Below, piece by piece: positions 36,819 to 48,989 of a stretch of 64,000 nucleotides of DNA. Below the pieces are notes generated by a model, which saw only the letters and a list, made by a program, of their open reading frames with translations, made no database searches and was not told the origin of the DNA. Every line of letters begins with the position of its first letter. Position 1 is the first letter of the stretch. Location: NCBI GenBank assembly GCA_033026295.1, contig CM065168.1:41490875-41554874 (forward strand), in the 5' to 3' direction. Both the position numbers and the translations under genes were made by a program. This DNA comes from Channa striata. Taxonomy: Eukaryota; Chordata; Actinopteri; Anabantiformes; Channidae.

Positions 36819-37590
36819 TTAATAACCAGTAGAGCTGCTATTAGTGTCAGTATCAGTGAAAAACCAGAGGAAACGTTGTCCCCAACTATCTGGCTGTCGA
36901 TTTGAGAGAGTTGGAGTCTTTGGTTTGGACTGAACCACAGCTGCTGTAAAGAAAAGACAAAAATACTTTGTTGGTGCTTGTTCATGTTCTAAATAAAAAG
37001 TGCACAGTTTAATCTGATAACATCCATGTAATTCTACTGGGTTTTACTGAGTTCTCTTAAACCTACTCACCAGTGACACTGAGTTGACATCTGGCGGAGC
37101 TCCAACCATAACCTGTTTTCACTTTACACAGGTACAGTCCTGAGTCCTCGGTCCTGAGTCTGGACAATTGAAGTCTGATTCGTCCTTCTCTGAGAACGTC
37201 TTTGTCAAAATGAAATCGGCCGGAAAACTGTTGATCCTGAGACTCTGAGACCTCAAGACCATCACTGAGATGAAACAGGACTGAGGACTTGTGATCAGTG
37301 ATCAGTCCACAGTAGATATGAAGTGATTTGGAGGAAGTGTGAGGTTTGGTGGTGAAGGTCCACTCCAGTGTGATGTTGTGGTTCTCCTCTGCCTGATAGG
37401 ACGTCTGTGTCACATTCACCACAAATGTTCCTGCTGAGGACACAGAGACACAAAGGAGAAGCAGGAAACATGAGACCTCGGTTTGTTTTTGCTTGTTTGT
37501 TTGTTCTGGACAATAAAGTGAAGATAGAAACTAACCAGAGACAAATGAGATCAGGTTGATGAGCAGCAGGATCATGAAGATCATCTTCAT
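36819..37590 (-). CDS. Single-V-domain Ig protein IG3 with membrane segment out of frame
   Basis: Exons 37536-37590 (signal peptide MKMIFMILLLINLISFVS), 37071-37430 (V-type domain, SGLYLCKVKTGYGW) and 36819-36943 (stem, then TAA). The V exon may use either of two tandem acceptors (CAGCAG). In the frame set by exon phase, the last exon reads SNRQPDSWGQRFLWFF and stops after 41 codons with no membrane span. The hydrophobic segment homologous to the IG1/IG2 span (GFSLILTLIAALLVI) is present but in another frame. A secreted product, a pseudogene, or an unseen alternative acceptor would each fit. Confidence 0.65.
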
Positions 37591-40190
37591 CCTGTGAGAG
37601 GAGACAGAGACACATCAGATTAAAGTTTCAGGAGAAGAAGAAAAAATGTGACTAAATTTAAATATATTTAATCTTCTTCATTATACTGATTATTTGACTG
37701 AACAAAGGACTTTATGAATAATGAAAACTGTGAACGACAACTAAGATTAGTAACAAATGCATTTTCCCCAAATGTTCTATAATACAGTAATGAATCTTAA
37801 ACAAATATTGAGCATTGTGTATTAGTACAGTTTTCCCCAGCTTTCTGAGCCTAGTGGACAACAAAGGAAAATGTCTTCACACAGACTGCTGGCTTGTCTC
37901 CTGTCTGCTCAGCGTGACCTGTCTGACAACAACAAATGCTTCTTCTTGTCAGTTTCCTGTTTCCAGCTTCCTGTTTCTTGTCAGGATCTAGAACTTTTGG
38001 TTTTCAGTGCTGATGTTTAACTGGCGTAACTGGAGATTCGCGTTGTTTTTCAGAACCGTTTGCGACAAACCAGGAAATTGACATTTCGTCTTCAGTGTTT
38101 ATATCAAATTAATTTCTCTGCGTAGTGATAAATGCAGCATAATAAACATGTACCGAAGCATTCAGACAGATGAACCTAGTAACCCAGTGGAGTCTGGGAA
38201 ACCAGCAGCTGATGATTTGTTAAATCAAATGCTTTATAAAATGACGCTGTATTGCTTATATATTATATAATCTGTTAGTTCCAAACTGAATATGTTGCTC
38301 AGTTTCAAGTCGTATGTGCGTTTAACAAAAAAAAACTAAACTAAAACTAAAGATAAAGAAAAATGATGAAAATCATCTTTTTACCTGAAGAACGATTCCT
38401 GTTCTTATCCCGATAAACCGGATGCAGCAGTTCAGTCCTGTCTCGTTCTTTCTTTGGGTTTGTAAGCGGAAGGGTTGGCATCCATGTTCCTCAACACAGC
38501 TGTCTGTCTTCATAAACTCCAAGAATATGACCTCATTCAGGTTTATTGTTCCAACGTCAGACCTAAAAAAACCTCTACATATTAGTAGAGATGTAATGAG
38601 GAAAAATAGCAAAACATGTACAGCACACAAAAAAATGAATATTAAGAATTCTTGAGCCATATCGCTTAAATCTAACATACAGTAGAAGCTTTAAATTGCC
38701 ATGGCAACTGTTCAAATCTGATTTGTTGTTAAATTATTTAATAGCAGGCTCGTCTTCTAAAAATATTCATTTTCTAACAATATTTTTAAAATTAATTAAT
38801 GTGTTACAACATAACAAACACAGTGTTCACGCATCCATTTCCTGAAGCTTTAATCAGATAAAAAACAGACATGAAACTATAACATGTCATAATAAATACA
38901 TAAAAGCTTGTCATTTATTTCAAATGCAGGTTTACTTTATTTGAGTTCAGTCAAAGACTGCAGTGGGTTGAAAGGAAAGATTCGTAACACAAGCTGCAAA
39001 AAGACAATGCAGATAAAAACGTGTCAATCTTTATGTCATTTACACCATTTGTATTTTAAGTTTGGAGCTCATTTTATGAGACTGAGACATAATGTCATTT
39101 CTCATTGATAAAATATACAGAAGCACAGAGTGAATCACACACTGAAGCAATGTCTTTTATGGAAACTTCAAGTGCAAGGTAAAATACACAAAGTTAAAAT
39201 ACAATGTTTAATAGAGGAAATATAAATGTACTGTGAAATGTTGAAACTATCGTACTAATACTGTCTATGAACTACACACTTTCAACGTTAATGAGCAAAA
39301 TAAAACCAAAAAACAAATACATTTTAAAAGCAGTTTTAAATCCTTGGGGGTGGAGGAAAGATTGGGGACTGCCAAAGCATGTAGAATTCATCCTTCAGGG
39401 ATCATGGATAATTGTGAATTGCCAGGTAATTCAGCAGTTGTTGAGAATTATAAGATAAGAACAATTGTATAAGAACAATTATAAAGACAACATAGTGTTG
39501 TCTAGTCACTGTGACACTTCAAAATGAATGAATAAAAGCACGACAACTTCATACTGATCTGATTTAATGCAGTTAATGAAAAAAAAACGTTATTTACATC
39601 ACTGGAGAAAATTAACATTCTCAGAGATGAAATTCCCTGGTCAAATCTGTCCAAATAAAAGTTGGTTCGATCTCACCACTAGATGTCACTAAATCTCCCA
39701 CACTGCTCCCAACTTCATGTCATAACCCTGGACCCTGACTTCAGTTTTCCTCTCGGACCTACTTCCTGTCTTTAGTCTCTTGTGTTACTTTACTACTCGT
39801 CATCAGTCCTAGTTATTTTCACTGGTGACCCTGTCTATTTAAACCTTGCTTTCCCCCCATTCTCGGACACTTCCTGGACAGTTCTCTCTTCTTTGGTCTC
39901 TGTCTCCCCTATTTTTGGCCTCAGGTTTAGTTATTTATTTGTGCCTGTCTGCCTGTTTCCACCTCAGGCTAAACAGGATTGGTTTTAGGTAATCACTGTT
40001 CCAGTTCCTGAATAGTCCATAGTTTCACTTCTTTCAAAATGAGAAGTGTGATACATTATCTGAGAGAAAACTCAACACTGACAACAACAGTTGACTGAAT
40101 GGGCTGAACACCCACTTCTCCCCTTATGACCTGTGCTCAGTCAGCCACCAGGAAGCTGATGGGTTAGTCCTCATTATTTCACTGCCTCAA
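37591..40190. other. Spacer between IG3 and NLR D
   Basis: An open frame at 38373-38678 (minus, 101 codons) starts with a strongly hydrophobic N-terminus (FLIFIFLCAVHVLLFFLITS) and ends near a possible donor (TTCAG then GTAAAA); it matches nothing I know and may be chance or an IG3 5' exon. The stretch 39660-39990 is pyrimidine-rich and resembles dispersed fish repeats. Nothing else was recognised. Confidence 0.35.
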
Positions 40191-40416
40191 TCTGTTTCTC
40201 TGTTCACGTCCTGAAAGCCAATCCTAGCAACTCTGACCTGGTTCTGATTGGTAGCAGCAAGGTTATTCTTTTGCTTATGCACTAATCTTCCAAACTGACA
40301 CACGTCTAGATTGCTAAAACTACTGCTAAATAGTCCTATGACTGAATAGGACATGTCCCGGCCATCTAAACGCAAACCTTTAGATGGTTACTGGTGTTAA
40401 TGCAGCAAACAGCTGG

Positions 40417-43400
40417 TCACGTTAGCTGACGAACTGATACAGAAGAACGTGTGTGAAGCTCAACAGCAAGATACAGGGACTCACTGAACGTTGTCTGGAA
40501 TGTGTGGAGCCGAGTCCGAATATCAGAAGTAACTCTGTAAAAGGACAAAGCCCCAGCTGGTTTATCCACATACACTCCAACCCGACTGGCTCGTGAGCAG
40601 ATAGACGTTACACAGACACTTGTGTTACCGTGCAGGACATAACAACCCTGATCAGAGCAAATCAGACTCCAAGATTTGTTATTGTGGCCCAGCTTACAAT
40701 CACTATGAACCCCTTTCCTGCCAATGCTTTTGTACGTTAACCCAACGTTGAAGGGCTCCTCCACCTCCAGCTCGAAGTAGCAGCGTCCATCTAGACCCTG
40801 TCCACCCAGCACCTGTTGGCACTGATCAAACCTTTCTGGGTGTTTAGGATATAACTGCTGCTCTTCCACCCAGGTCACCTTTCTGTTGTCTTCAGAGAGA
40901 CGGAGGTTCTTGTGAACTGTGTTGGGGTCCAACGTGAGCTCACAGGCATCTGGAGATAAGAAAAACTTTATTTCGGGAACAAAGACAGTAATAATACAAT
41001 CTGGGACCTTTACTGGGAGCAATCGAGCCACTGGGTGACAAAGAAATCTATCAGAACAGTGACTGACCAAACAAGAATTTCCTTCCTTGAAGAACAATAA
41101 AAAACTCTAGTTGTACTGTGATGACAAATGTGAAATTACTAGTTATTCTGTATTCAAAACATTCAGATGCTTACATTTCCTGAATCCTGGTATCATTCGG
41201 TGACTTCCACCATGCTCAACACTGTGGAGAAAATAAGAGGTAAAACCCATTTGACCATCACTGCCCTGAGTTTTTCATTCAGACTTTCAAAACCGTCTCT
41301 TTGTACACGGCGATCATTATAATTACTTGAGTATGCTGAGCTTGTATTGTGGATCATTCTTCAGTTCAGTGAGTCGACTCTTTCCTATTTCTCCAGGGTT
41401 GTTGTAGCTCAGGTCCAGCTCCGTCAGATGGGAGGGGTTGGACTGTAGAGCCGAGGCCAGAAAACCACAGCCCGTCTCTGTGACCAGACAACCTGACAAC
41501 CTAGAAATATACAGGGTTCGTTCATCAGCATCAGCGATGGAAATAATATAATGAGCAGTGCTTCCAATGTTTCCTAAACTTGAACTTGACATTGCCATAT
41601 TAATTCTTGTGATTATTCAAGACTTTGTGCACAGTGAATTTATGCACGACCCTCCACTGTGTTTACCTGGATTTTATTAGGTTCCAATGACAAAATAATG
41701 TTTTAAGAAAACCGCAGACGTTTAAACACCCTTAAACAATTTCTTGTTTTACCACCTTTGTCTCTTGGCATTTTATCATCGGTGTGTGTTTTATTCCTGA
41801 TATTACTGTACAAATACTGCTGTCGGCTGTTACTGTCATGTCATGTTAAAACAGAAGTAATGTAAAAATAAACTGAACACGTCATTGTGATTTTGTATGA
41901 GGCTTTTTCAGTTTGAATGTAAAATCAACAATATCTGGTTTATAAAACATTCCACTCACACTGTGAACTATGACCTGAGAACAATTTGTGAAAACACAGT
42001 AAAATGTGACTATTGATAATGATTATATGTGTTCAAAGATGTACTAGAATGATCTGTACATTTTTAAAACTGCACATTTACAAACATAAAGCAGCACTGA
42101 TCCAAAGGAATAAGCCAAGTCCATTTAATACAAATCATAAATCGTGTACTTACTTACTTTTACTCACCCTAAGTTAACTGACTAACTCAGTATCTCTCTT
42201 GAATTAGATGCAAAATCTACATACAATAAAAAGTCCTGATATGAATCATCCAGTGAGGCAAACAAACTCATTACTCATACTTGCAGTTGTTGGAAGATTA
42301 CAGTGAGAGGTGACATTAGTTTTTTCTTCGCATTCATGTTTGTTGAGTGTTTAATTAAACTACTTTTATTAGATATGTTCTCACTAATATTTTATTGTGC
42401 AAAATGTTTTTTTAACTTTATTTATATAGCGCCGACTCACAACGTCATCCCAAACCACATACAAAATGTTACGTGGCCTTGACTCACTCATTAGTAATGT
42501 TGGCTGTTGTTGCATTGATATCAATAGTAAATGTATTTAGATGTGTTCATATTTGCCTGGTTTTGCGGCTGTAATGGAAAATTGCTATCATCAAAACACC
42601 CACAAACTCATGGTGAATCCTCTGGAGTTTCACCTCCTCTATTCACAAATGGGCTCGGTTGGAGACAATCCGGACTTCGCACTAGGGAGCTGGCTGGGTG
42701 AAATCCGAATAATATCAGGGCAAACAGACGTGGGCATTTGCGTTCACACATGCATCCCCTCCGGATAAAGTCTGGGTTATGGCTGAATTCCAGTGCATGT
42801 CTGAAAAGAGCTTTAAATTTCAATTTAAACAGGCCAAGAGCATGACCCACAAGAGCTCATGCTTAAAGCTGGTAGGAGTTTAGAGTCGGACATGATGTTT
42901 GACCATTCGGATTCTAGTCTAGTGGGACATTTATGGTGAACAGTGAAAACAGCAGGTTAAAATGTCAAACTATTTGAATTCTGACATGTTTTCCATTACA
43001 AAAATATTTACCTCAGTGTCTTCAGTCTGCAGCATTGACTCGACAGTCCATCACAGAGAGTCTTTACTCCTGAATCTCTCAGGTCATTGTTGCTCAGGTC
43101 CAAATCTCTTAGATCTGAGTAGGGTAATCTGAGAATCATGACCAGGTGTTCAACCCACTCTGCAGTCACTTTGCAGTCTGCTAGTCTGCAGATGGACAAA
43201 GGGGAAGTAATATGAGATGAAACATAGATTTAAAGATATAGATGTATTTTTTGTTGCTAACGTAAGCAACTGGGAACATACATCACTCAGGAGTGAAGCC
43301 ACAATATTTTAGATATTATAGTAACAGTAAACTCACATGGCCTTTCTGCTTCTCCTGACAGCTGGTATCAGCCTCCTTCTTCCTTCATCTGTTGTGTTGT

Positions 43401-46400
43401 AAGTCTTCAGGTCCAACACGTCCACATCATCCTTTGATATTTGCAGCATGTAGGCCAGTGCAGAGCAGTGCAGGAGAGTCAGGTCTGTTTTTGAGCGATC
43501 TGTCAACTGTAGATATTCTTGAATCTCATCTTTGACTTTATGGTCTCTCATCTCGACCATAGTCTGGAAGAGGTTGATGCAGTTGTCTGGGGAGACGGTC
43601 TTTCTTCTGATGGATTTGAGGTAAGTCAAGATTTTCTTGTTGGTTTCTTGGCTTGGGTCTGGTGACGTCAACAGACCCTGAAGGACTCTCCGGTTGGGTT
43701 CAACCATAAGACCAAGGAGGAATCGCAGGAAATAATAAAGGTGTCCATTGTTGTTCTCCAACACTTTGTCAACTGTCACCTTCAAAAGATCAAGTAAAGT
43801 TCTTTGTTGTTCTTTGTCCTTCAAATTGAGGAATTCCTTGACCTCTGTTGTCACCTTGTTCATGAAACAGTCAAGAGTGTAAAGAGCTGCAAAGAACTCC
43901 TGTATGGTCAGATGAACAAAGACAAAGACCTTTTTCTGGGAAAAAAATGTCTCTTCTCTTAGAATTGAGCTGCAAAATCCAGAGTAGATACTTGCTTCTT
44001 TCACATCAATACCACAGTTTTCCAGATCTTCCTCATAGAAGATGAGGTTTTTCTTCAGCAGATGAACAAATGCAAGTTTGCCAAGTTTTAGTAGAAATTC
44101 TCTGTGTGTCTTCAGAAGTTCCTCTTTGTTCTCCTTTGTCTTCTTGTCATATTTTCTGCTCCTGCGTTTTGTTTGTGTAAACAAGAAATGTGACATCATC
44201 TCTGTCAGAGTTTGAGGAGCTTCCGCTTCTTTATCTTCTCTAAAGACGTCCTCAAATAATAGAGCTGTAATCCAGCAGAAGATCGGGATGTGACACATGA
44301 TGTCGAGACTCTGTGAAGACTGGATATGTGAAATGATTCTGTCAGCAAGACTCGAGTCCTGACTAAATCTCCTCCTGAAGTATTCTTCTTTTTGTGGGTC
44401 AGTGAACCCTCTTATTTCTGTCACCATGTCAACATACTTTGCAGGGATCTGATTAGCTGCCGCTGGACGGGATGTTATCCAGAGTCTGGCATTAGGAAGA
44501 AGGTTTCCCTGGATGAGGTTCACCAGGAGATTACCCAGAGACGTTACTTCACTGACAGATGTTACCACCTTAACTTTGTCAAAGTCCAGTTGAAGTCTGC
44601 TTTCATCCAGGCCGTGCAGGATCACTATGACCTTGGTCTTCACATAATCTACTGAATCTTTCAGATCTTGGAGCACAGGGTGGAATTCAGTCAGGAGCTT
44701 GTTTAGGCTTTTCTCACCTGTACTCAGATTCAGCTCTCGGAAAGCGATAAAGAAAACAAAGTCAACATCCTGGTTGGCCTGATCTTCAGCCCAGTCAAGA
44801 ATAAATTTGTGTACAGCAAATGATTTTCCAATGCCTGCAAGACCCTTCGTCAGGACTGTTCTGTGTGGTTTCCTGTGGCCGAGCAAAGTTTTAAAGATGT
44901 CACTGACTCTGATGGAATGTTGAAATGACAGGCGCTTTTTCAAATTACATTCAGTGGAGCCATGTTCTCCTTGTAGCCCTTGACTCTCTCTAGTGGTGAT
45001 GCAGAGCTGTGTATAGATACTGTTCAGAGAAATCTGCTGGTCACCATTACCTTCGGTCGTCAATACAAATTTCTTTTTCATTGTTTCTCTCAAATTCTTC
45101 TTTTCTTTCAAATGATGGCTGCTCCCTGTAATAATCAAATGCATTGTTTCAAATGACTGTGAGATCAATAGCTAGATCACGCAATCACAATATCTTCACT
45201 TATTGGGAGGTTGTTGATCACATACTTTGTTCAATTAAAATACCAATACTACTTGAAACCTAATAACTCCAAAAGTACTGCACATATTTAGAGTAAAGAA
45301 ATTTGATGCTCCATTTGTTTGTTTATATTAGCCTATAATACTGAGAGAATCTATCACAGAACCACACTAAAACTGGTTACAGAGATTTACTCCATTACTA
45401 GTGATTGTTGTAGTAGTAGTAATAACTATGTTAATATTATAGGATGTTAAAAATATTATTGTAAATATTTAAACTTACCACTCTCTTTCTCAGCCTCTCT
45501 CTGATGTTCAGGATCTCTTCTGAGTATCTTCTCACACTTTGGACATGGCTCATCTGCAGGTGAATCAGACTGGCCCCGGACTGAACTGACACATTGTTTG
45601 CACGACCAGTGTCCACAGATGAAGTGGACCGGATCCCTCAAATGTTCGTTACACACTGAACAATTGGATGGCTGCTCAGTCAGATCACTGTAGAAGGATT
45701 AACAGAAATCACATTATTCCTGCCTGGTCAGTATAAGTTAGTGTGTTCCATTGTTCTATGATTTCTCTGAGGCAATCTAATACCCAGTTTGACCTGTGAC
45801 CTGAAGTCTTTTGGTATAATGCTTTCACAGACAGAATATGAAATCTTTTCAATAGAGCAGTTACAAAATACGCTAGGGAATGAACCTGACATAAGACAGA
45901 ATCTTAATAATTATTTCACTTCATTTTGAGCTTTATATTATCACAGACCATTAACTCTAGCACAGTTCAGTTTTCAGCCCTAAGGCCACAGTTTTTCAGT
46001 TGTTAACAATTTAGTACAGCAAGAGCAACAAATTAAACTCTACTAACTTTTTTTTCTTGTCTCTTTTAGGACATTTCACTCTGTGTGTGTTTGTGTGAGA
46101 GAGAGAGATTATTTATTTATTCAGTATTGTAAGTATGAAAAAACTTTGGTGTGAAGACATTTTTCTAATGTAGCTGACATTTAATAGTTTCCAGAGACAC
46201 ATACACTAATCAGCCACAACTTTAAAGACTCTATTATTAATTATTATTATTAAGATTGGGTCCCCCACCAAAACTACTCTGATCCATCAGAGAGGGGGTC
46301 CCACAAACCCTTTGTGTGTTCTCTGGTGTCAAACACTTGGATATCAGCAGCAGAGTAAGAAGTAATTTTTCCTGGTTCCAACTCATCACCTTCACGGACT

Positions 46401-46871
46401 TACTGTTTACCTGGTGCATGTTTTTGAATTTGCAATAAAATACCATTACATTTTTAGGATTTTCATAAACAAAATTAATTAACATTACCTTTGTTTGTTT
46501 TCATGGCCAAAGTTGAATGGCTCGAACATGGATGTATTGCTCTTCAGAGATTCATGTTTGGGACTTTTTGACTCAGCTTCAGTCATCTTTGCACTATTAT
46601 GAGAAGAAATTGATCCAACTTAAAAGTCCTTGTGAGGTTGCAACTATTCACATTAATACATTGCACATTATCTCAGTTTAACTTTTATATGTTATCATGA
46701 TCTGATGTCATAGAATAATTCATTTGTTGTTATTTAACATTTCACTGCTGCCTTTTTGATACAACATTACCTGATTGAAACACTGCTGGATTCCCCTGGA
46801 TGATCAGGCTTTAAAAGTGAGGGGCTGGAAGATGAAGAGTCCAACCGTTTTCTCGTCTTTGTCTCTTCCAT
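40417..46871 (-). CDS. NLR D: RING-FISNA-NACHT-LRR-B30.2, Walker B Asp replaced by His
   Basis: Exons: 46771-46871 (MEETKTRKRLDSSSSSP), 46489-46593 (SLKSNTSMFEPFNF), 45479-45687 (RING, residues about 69-138: CSVC, ICGHWSCKQC, CPKC), 43337-45125 (FISNA-NACHT, about 139-734), 43012-43185 and 41327-41500 (LRR), 41175-41221 (linker VEHGGSHRMIPGF) and 40417-40949 (PRY-SPRY, about 866-1043). The sum is 3132 nt, 1043 residues, all splice sites GT-AG. Walker A is GLAGIGKS (233-240) and sensor 1 is WITSRP. Walker B reads ILHGLDES: the first Asp is His (codon 44614-44616), a single-base change from E. NLR-C proteins are cytosolic immune sensors; RING suggests ubiquitin ligase activity and B30.2 suggests protein or ligand binding (inference). 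Confidence 0.88.
41801..43336 (-). repeat. Partner of the inverted copy at 8521-9868
   Basis: Covers the gene D NACHT-LRR1 intron, the LRR1 exon and part of the next intron. Matches the flank of pseudogene B in reverse complement. The tandem partner E lost most of the corresponding second intron (only about 600 bp lie between its LRR exons). Confidence 0.7.
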
Positions 46872-47677
46872 TTCTTTTCTGTTGTGGCTGAATATTAAAA
46901 ATGAATAAAAGAAAATGTTTCAAGAGGTTTGTAAAGGACAAATTTCACCTTGTTGCAACGTTTACTTCTTTATTAGTTATGTTACCTTTTATTAGCCGGG
47001 TTTATCATTTACAATCATGTAAATAAAACAAAAAATATATATAAATATCAACCAGTCTGCTACTTTAGTTTTCTTGAATATGCTAGTTACGAATTAGTTT
47101 ATTTGCTATATGTTACACCCTATTTGATAGTAAACATGTAAACAATTTTTAATTTTACTTTAAGTTTTCAAAAAGGGCTGTATTAAAGATACGAATTCAA
47201 TAGCGTATTTCAGGGTGGAGCAGGTCTAACAATATCTGGGCGGGGCTGGAGCACATGCAGCCTCCATAGCTGCTCAAGGGCGATTTATTGGGTTTTCTCT
47301 ATTATTTTTATTATTCTTTATTAATAATAAAATAATAATTATTATATATCTTTATTATGTTGACTTTATTATGTAAATTGTCTTGAGATGACTTTGTTTT
47401 GAATTGATGCTATATAAATAAAGTTGAATTAATTACGTAAAAATTATACGATATATATGATAATGCATTAATTGACATTTTACGACAGTGTCATTCGTGC
47501 ACAGCTGAGCCCGTTTTTTGTTCGTCGTTTGCGGTAAATTCTCCGCCAACTGTCGTGACGCACTTAAACAAAATGTCGTTTGTCCGGTTAAACGAGAACA
47601 ACAACTTTCACGACAACACACACTAACCGACTCACACACGGTAAGAGACACGATCACAATCACAAGCTGCGACTTAC

Positions 47678-47845
47678 CGGTTCGTCTAAAAACGCTTCGC
47701 TCCGTGTCAAGTTCTGACAAACACGGTCGACGTGGCAGGTCCGAGGATAAAAACACAAACACTGGAAAGTCTCGGCGCCATCTTTTCTTACTTTTGGTTT
47801 CGATTCTCTTTAGACCAACGAGAAAGGACGTCAACAACCACTAGA
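47678..47845 (-). promoter_or_regulatory. 5' untranslated exon and promoter region of NLR D
   Basis: A strong donor (ACCG then GTAAGT) at 47677/47678 on the minus strand follows a CpG-richer stretch. It pairs with an acceptor upstream of the coding ATG at 46871. 'cgccatcttttc' near 47780 resembles a YY1-type site. Open frames reading through here on both strands are not conserved as protein between D and E and are taken as chance. Confidence 0.5.
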
Positions 47846-48104
47846 CCAGCCCACATTTGTAAAATAATGCTCTCATAAAAATAGATGAATACAAATAAAT
47901 TCCAATTTATTATTGAATTTTAAGTGATCTCTTAATCTTTGTCTTTGTACAAAACAGCCGATTTGTGTCCAAAAGTTTGGTCATTTACAAATATTAAAAA
48001 CACTAAACACAGCCTCAGTTTACCCCTAATAGTGGAGCACTAACTTTTAATGAGTGGAAATATTATGAACAGGACACAATTATGGATTCTGATAAATCTT
48101 GGCA

Positions 48105-48475
48105 ATGATTGAATCTTCATATAATGACTGCATTTTCAAATTACATTCAGTGGAGCCATGTTCTGCTTGTAGCCCTTCACTCTCTCTAGTGGTGATGTAG
48201 AGCTGTGTATAGATACTGTTCAGAGAAATCTGTTGGTCACCATTACCTTCGGACATCAAAACAAATTTGTTCTTCATTGCTTCTCTGAAACTCTTTTTTT
48301 CAATCAAGCGACGACTGATCCCTGTAATAACAAAATTATTTATTTCAAATTCCTGTGTGACTGATAGCTAGATAATGGAAACACTTGCGATGTTGTTGCT
48401 CCCATTCTTTATTCAAATAAGTGTCAATACCAGCTGAAACCTAATAACTCAAAAAAATACAAAATACAAAAATAT
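48105..48475 (-). pseudogene. FISNA fragment of a third NLR unit
   Basis: 48105-48321 encodes the start of a FISNA exon (KSFREAMKNKFVL, LNSIYTQLYITTRESEG) with its acceptor (ATTACAG) intact at 48322, closest to gene E. Homology to the E intron continues to about 48475. The exon stops after YEDSI at 48105, where the D-unit flank begins. It records a further duplication, now deleted. Confidence 0.8.
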
Positions 48476-48788
48476 CTTACACACAATAAGCGGGGCACTG
48501 GCACCACCAAGGTCAGCGCACATACTGTGTGGACGAAAAGTAGTGCGTCTGTAAAGGCGACGTCAGCCATTTTTTTGGACGTTTCCCTACGCCAGCCTCC
48601 TCATGGGAAACCAGTGGCTGATGATTTGAATTTGCGTGGTTGTATTCACTGGTGGATTGAAGTGATGTGTGATTTAGTCAGATTTAGAAAGTTATTGGAG
48701 TGTCAGAGAGTATGTAGATCTGGTCTTGGTGTGGGCACTGCTGCGCCCAGTAGGAAGCGGCCTTCCTGGTGGGGCGGTTTCACTGTTC
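48476..48788. other. Unclassified segment between tandem units
   Basis: GC-richer than its surroundings, found once in this window, and inserted precisely between the FISNA fragment and the start of unit E. A plus-strand frame (48527-48913) is open across it but continues into unit E flank, and no known protein is recognised. It could be part of a transposon or retrotransposon. Confidence 0.4.
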
Positions 48789-48989
48789 TCTGTTTCTCTG
48801 TTCACGTCCTGAAAGCCAATCCTAGCAACTCTGACCTGGTTCTGATTGGTAGCAGCAGTTATTCTTTTGCTTATGCGCTAATCTTCCAAACTGACACACG
48901 TCTAGATTGCTAAAATTACTGCTAAATGTCCCGGCCATCTAAACGCAAACCTTTAGATGGTCACTGGTGTTAATGCAGCAAACAGCTGG

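Larger units (their letters stand above)
40191..48103 (-). repeat. Tandem duplication unit D (partner unit 48789-55934)
   Basis: Homology starts at 'tctgtttctctgttcacgtc' and runs through the entire gene, promoter and upstream flank to 'gataaatcttggc'. The B30.2 exon, linker and LRR2 parts are near-identical between the units; introns around the first exons are more diverged. Both units lie in the same orientation. Confidence 0.85.

Noticed and set aside
47433..47844. Long open frames on both strands in the D promoter region (and 55126-55548 in E)
   Set aside because: They read through a predicted 5' exon, its donor and the intron; D and E differ by indels that break the frames, so they are taken as chance in CpG-richer sequence.
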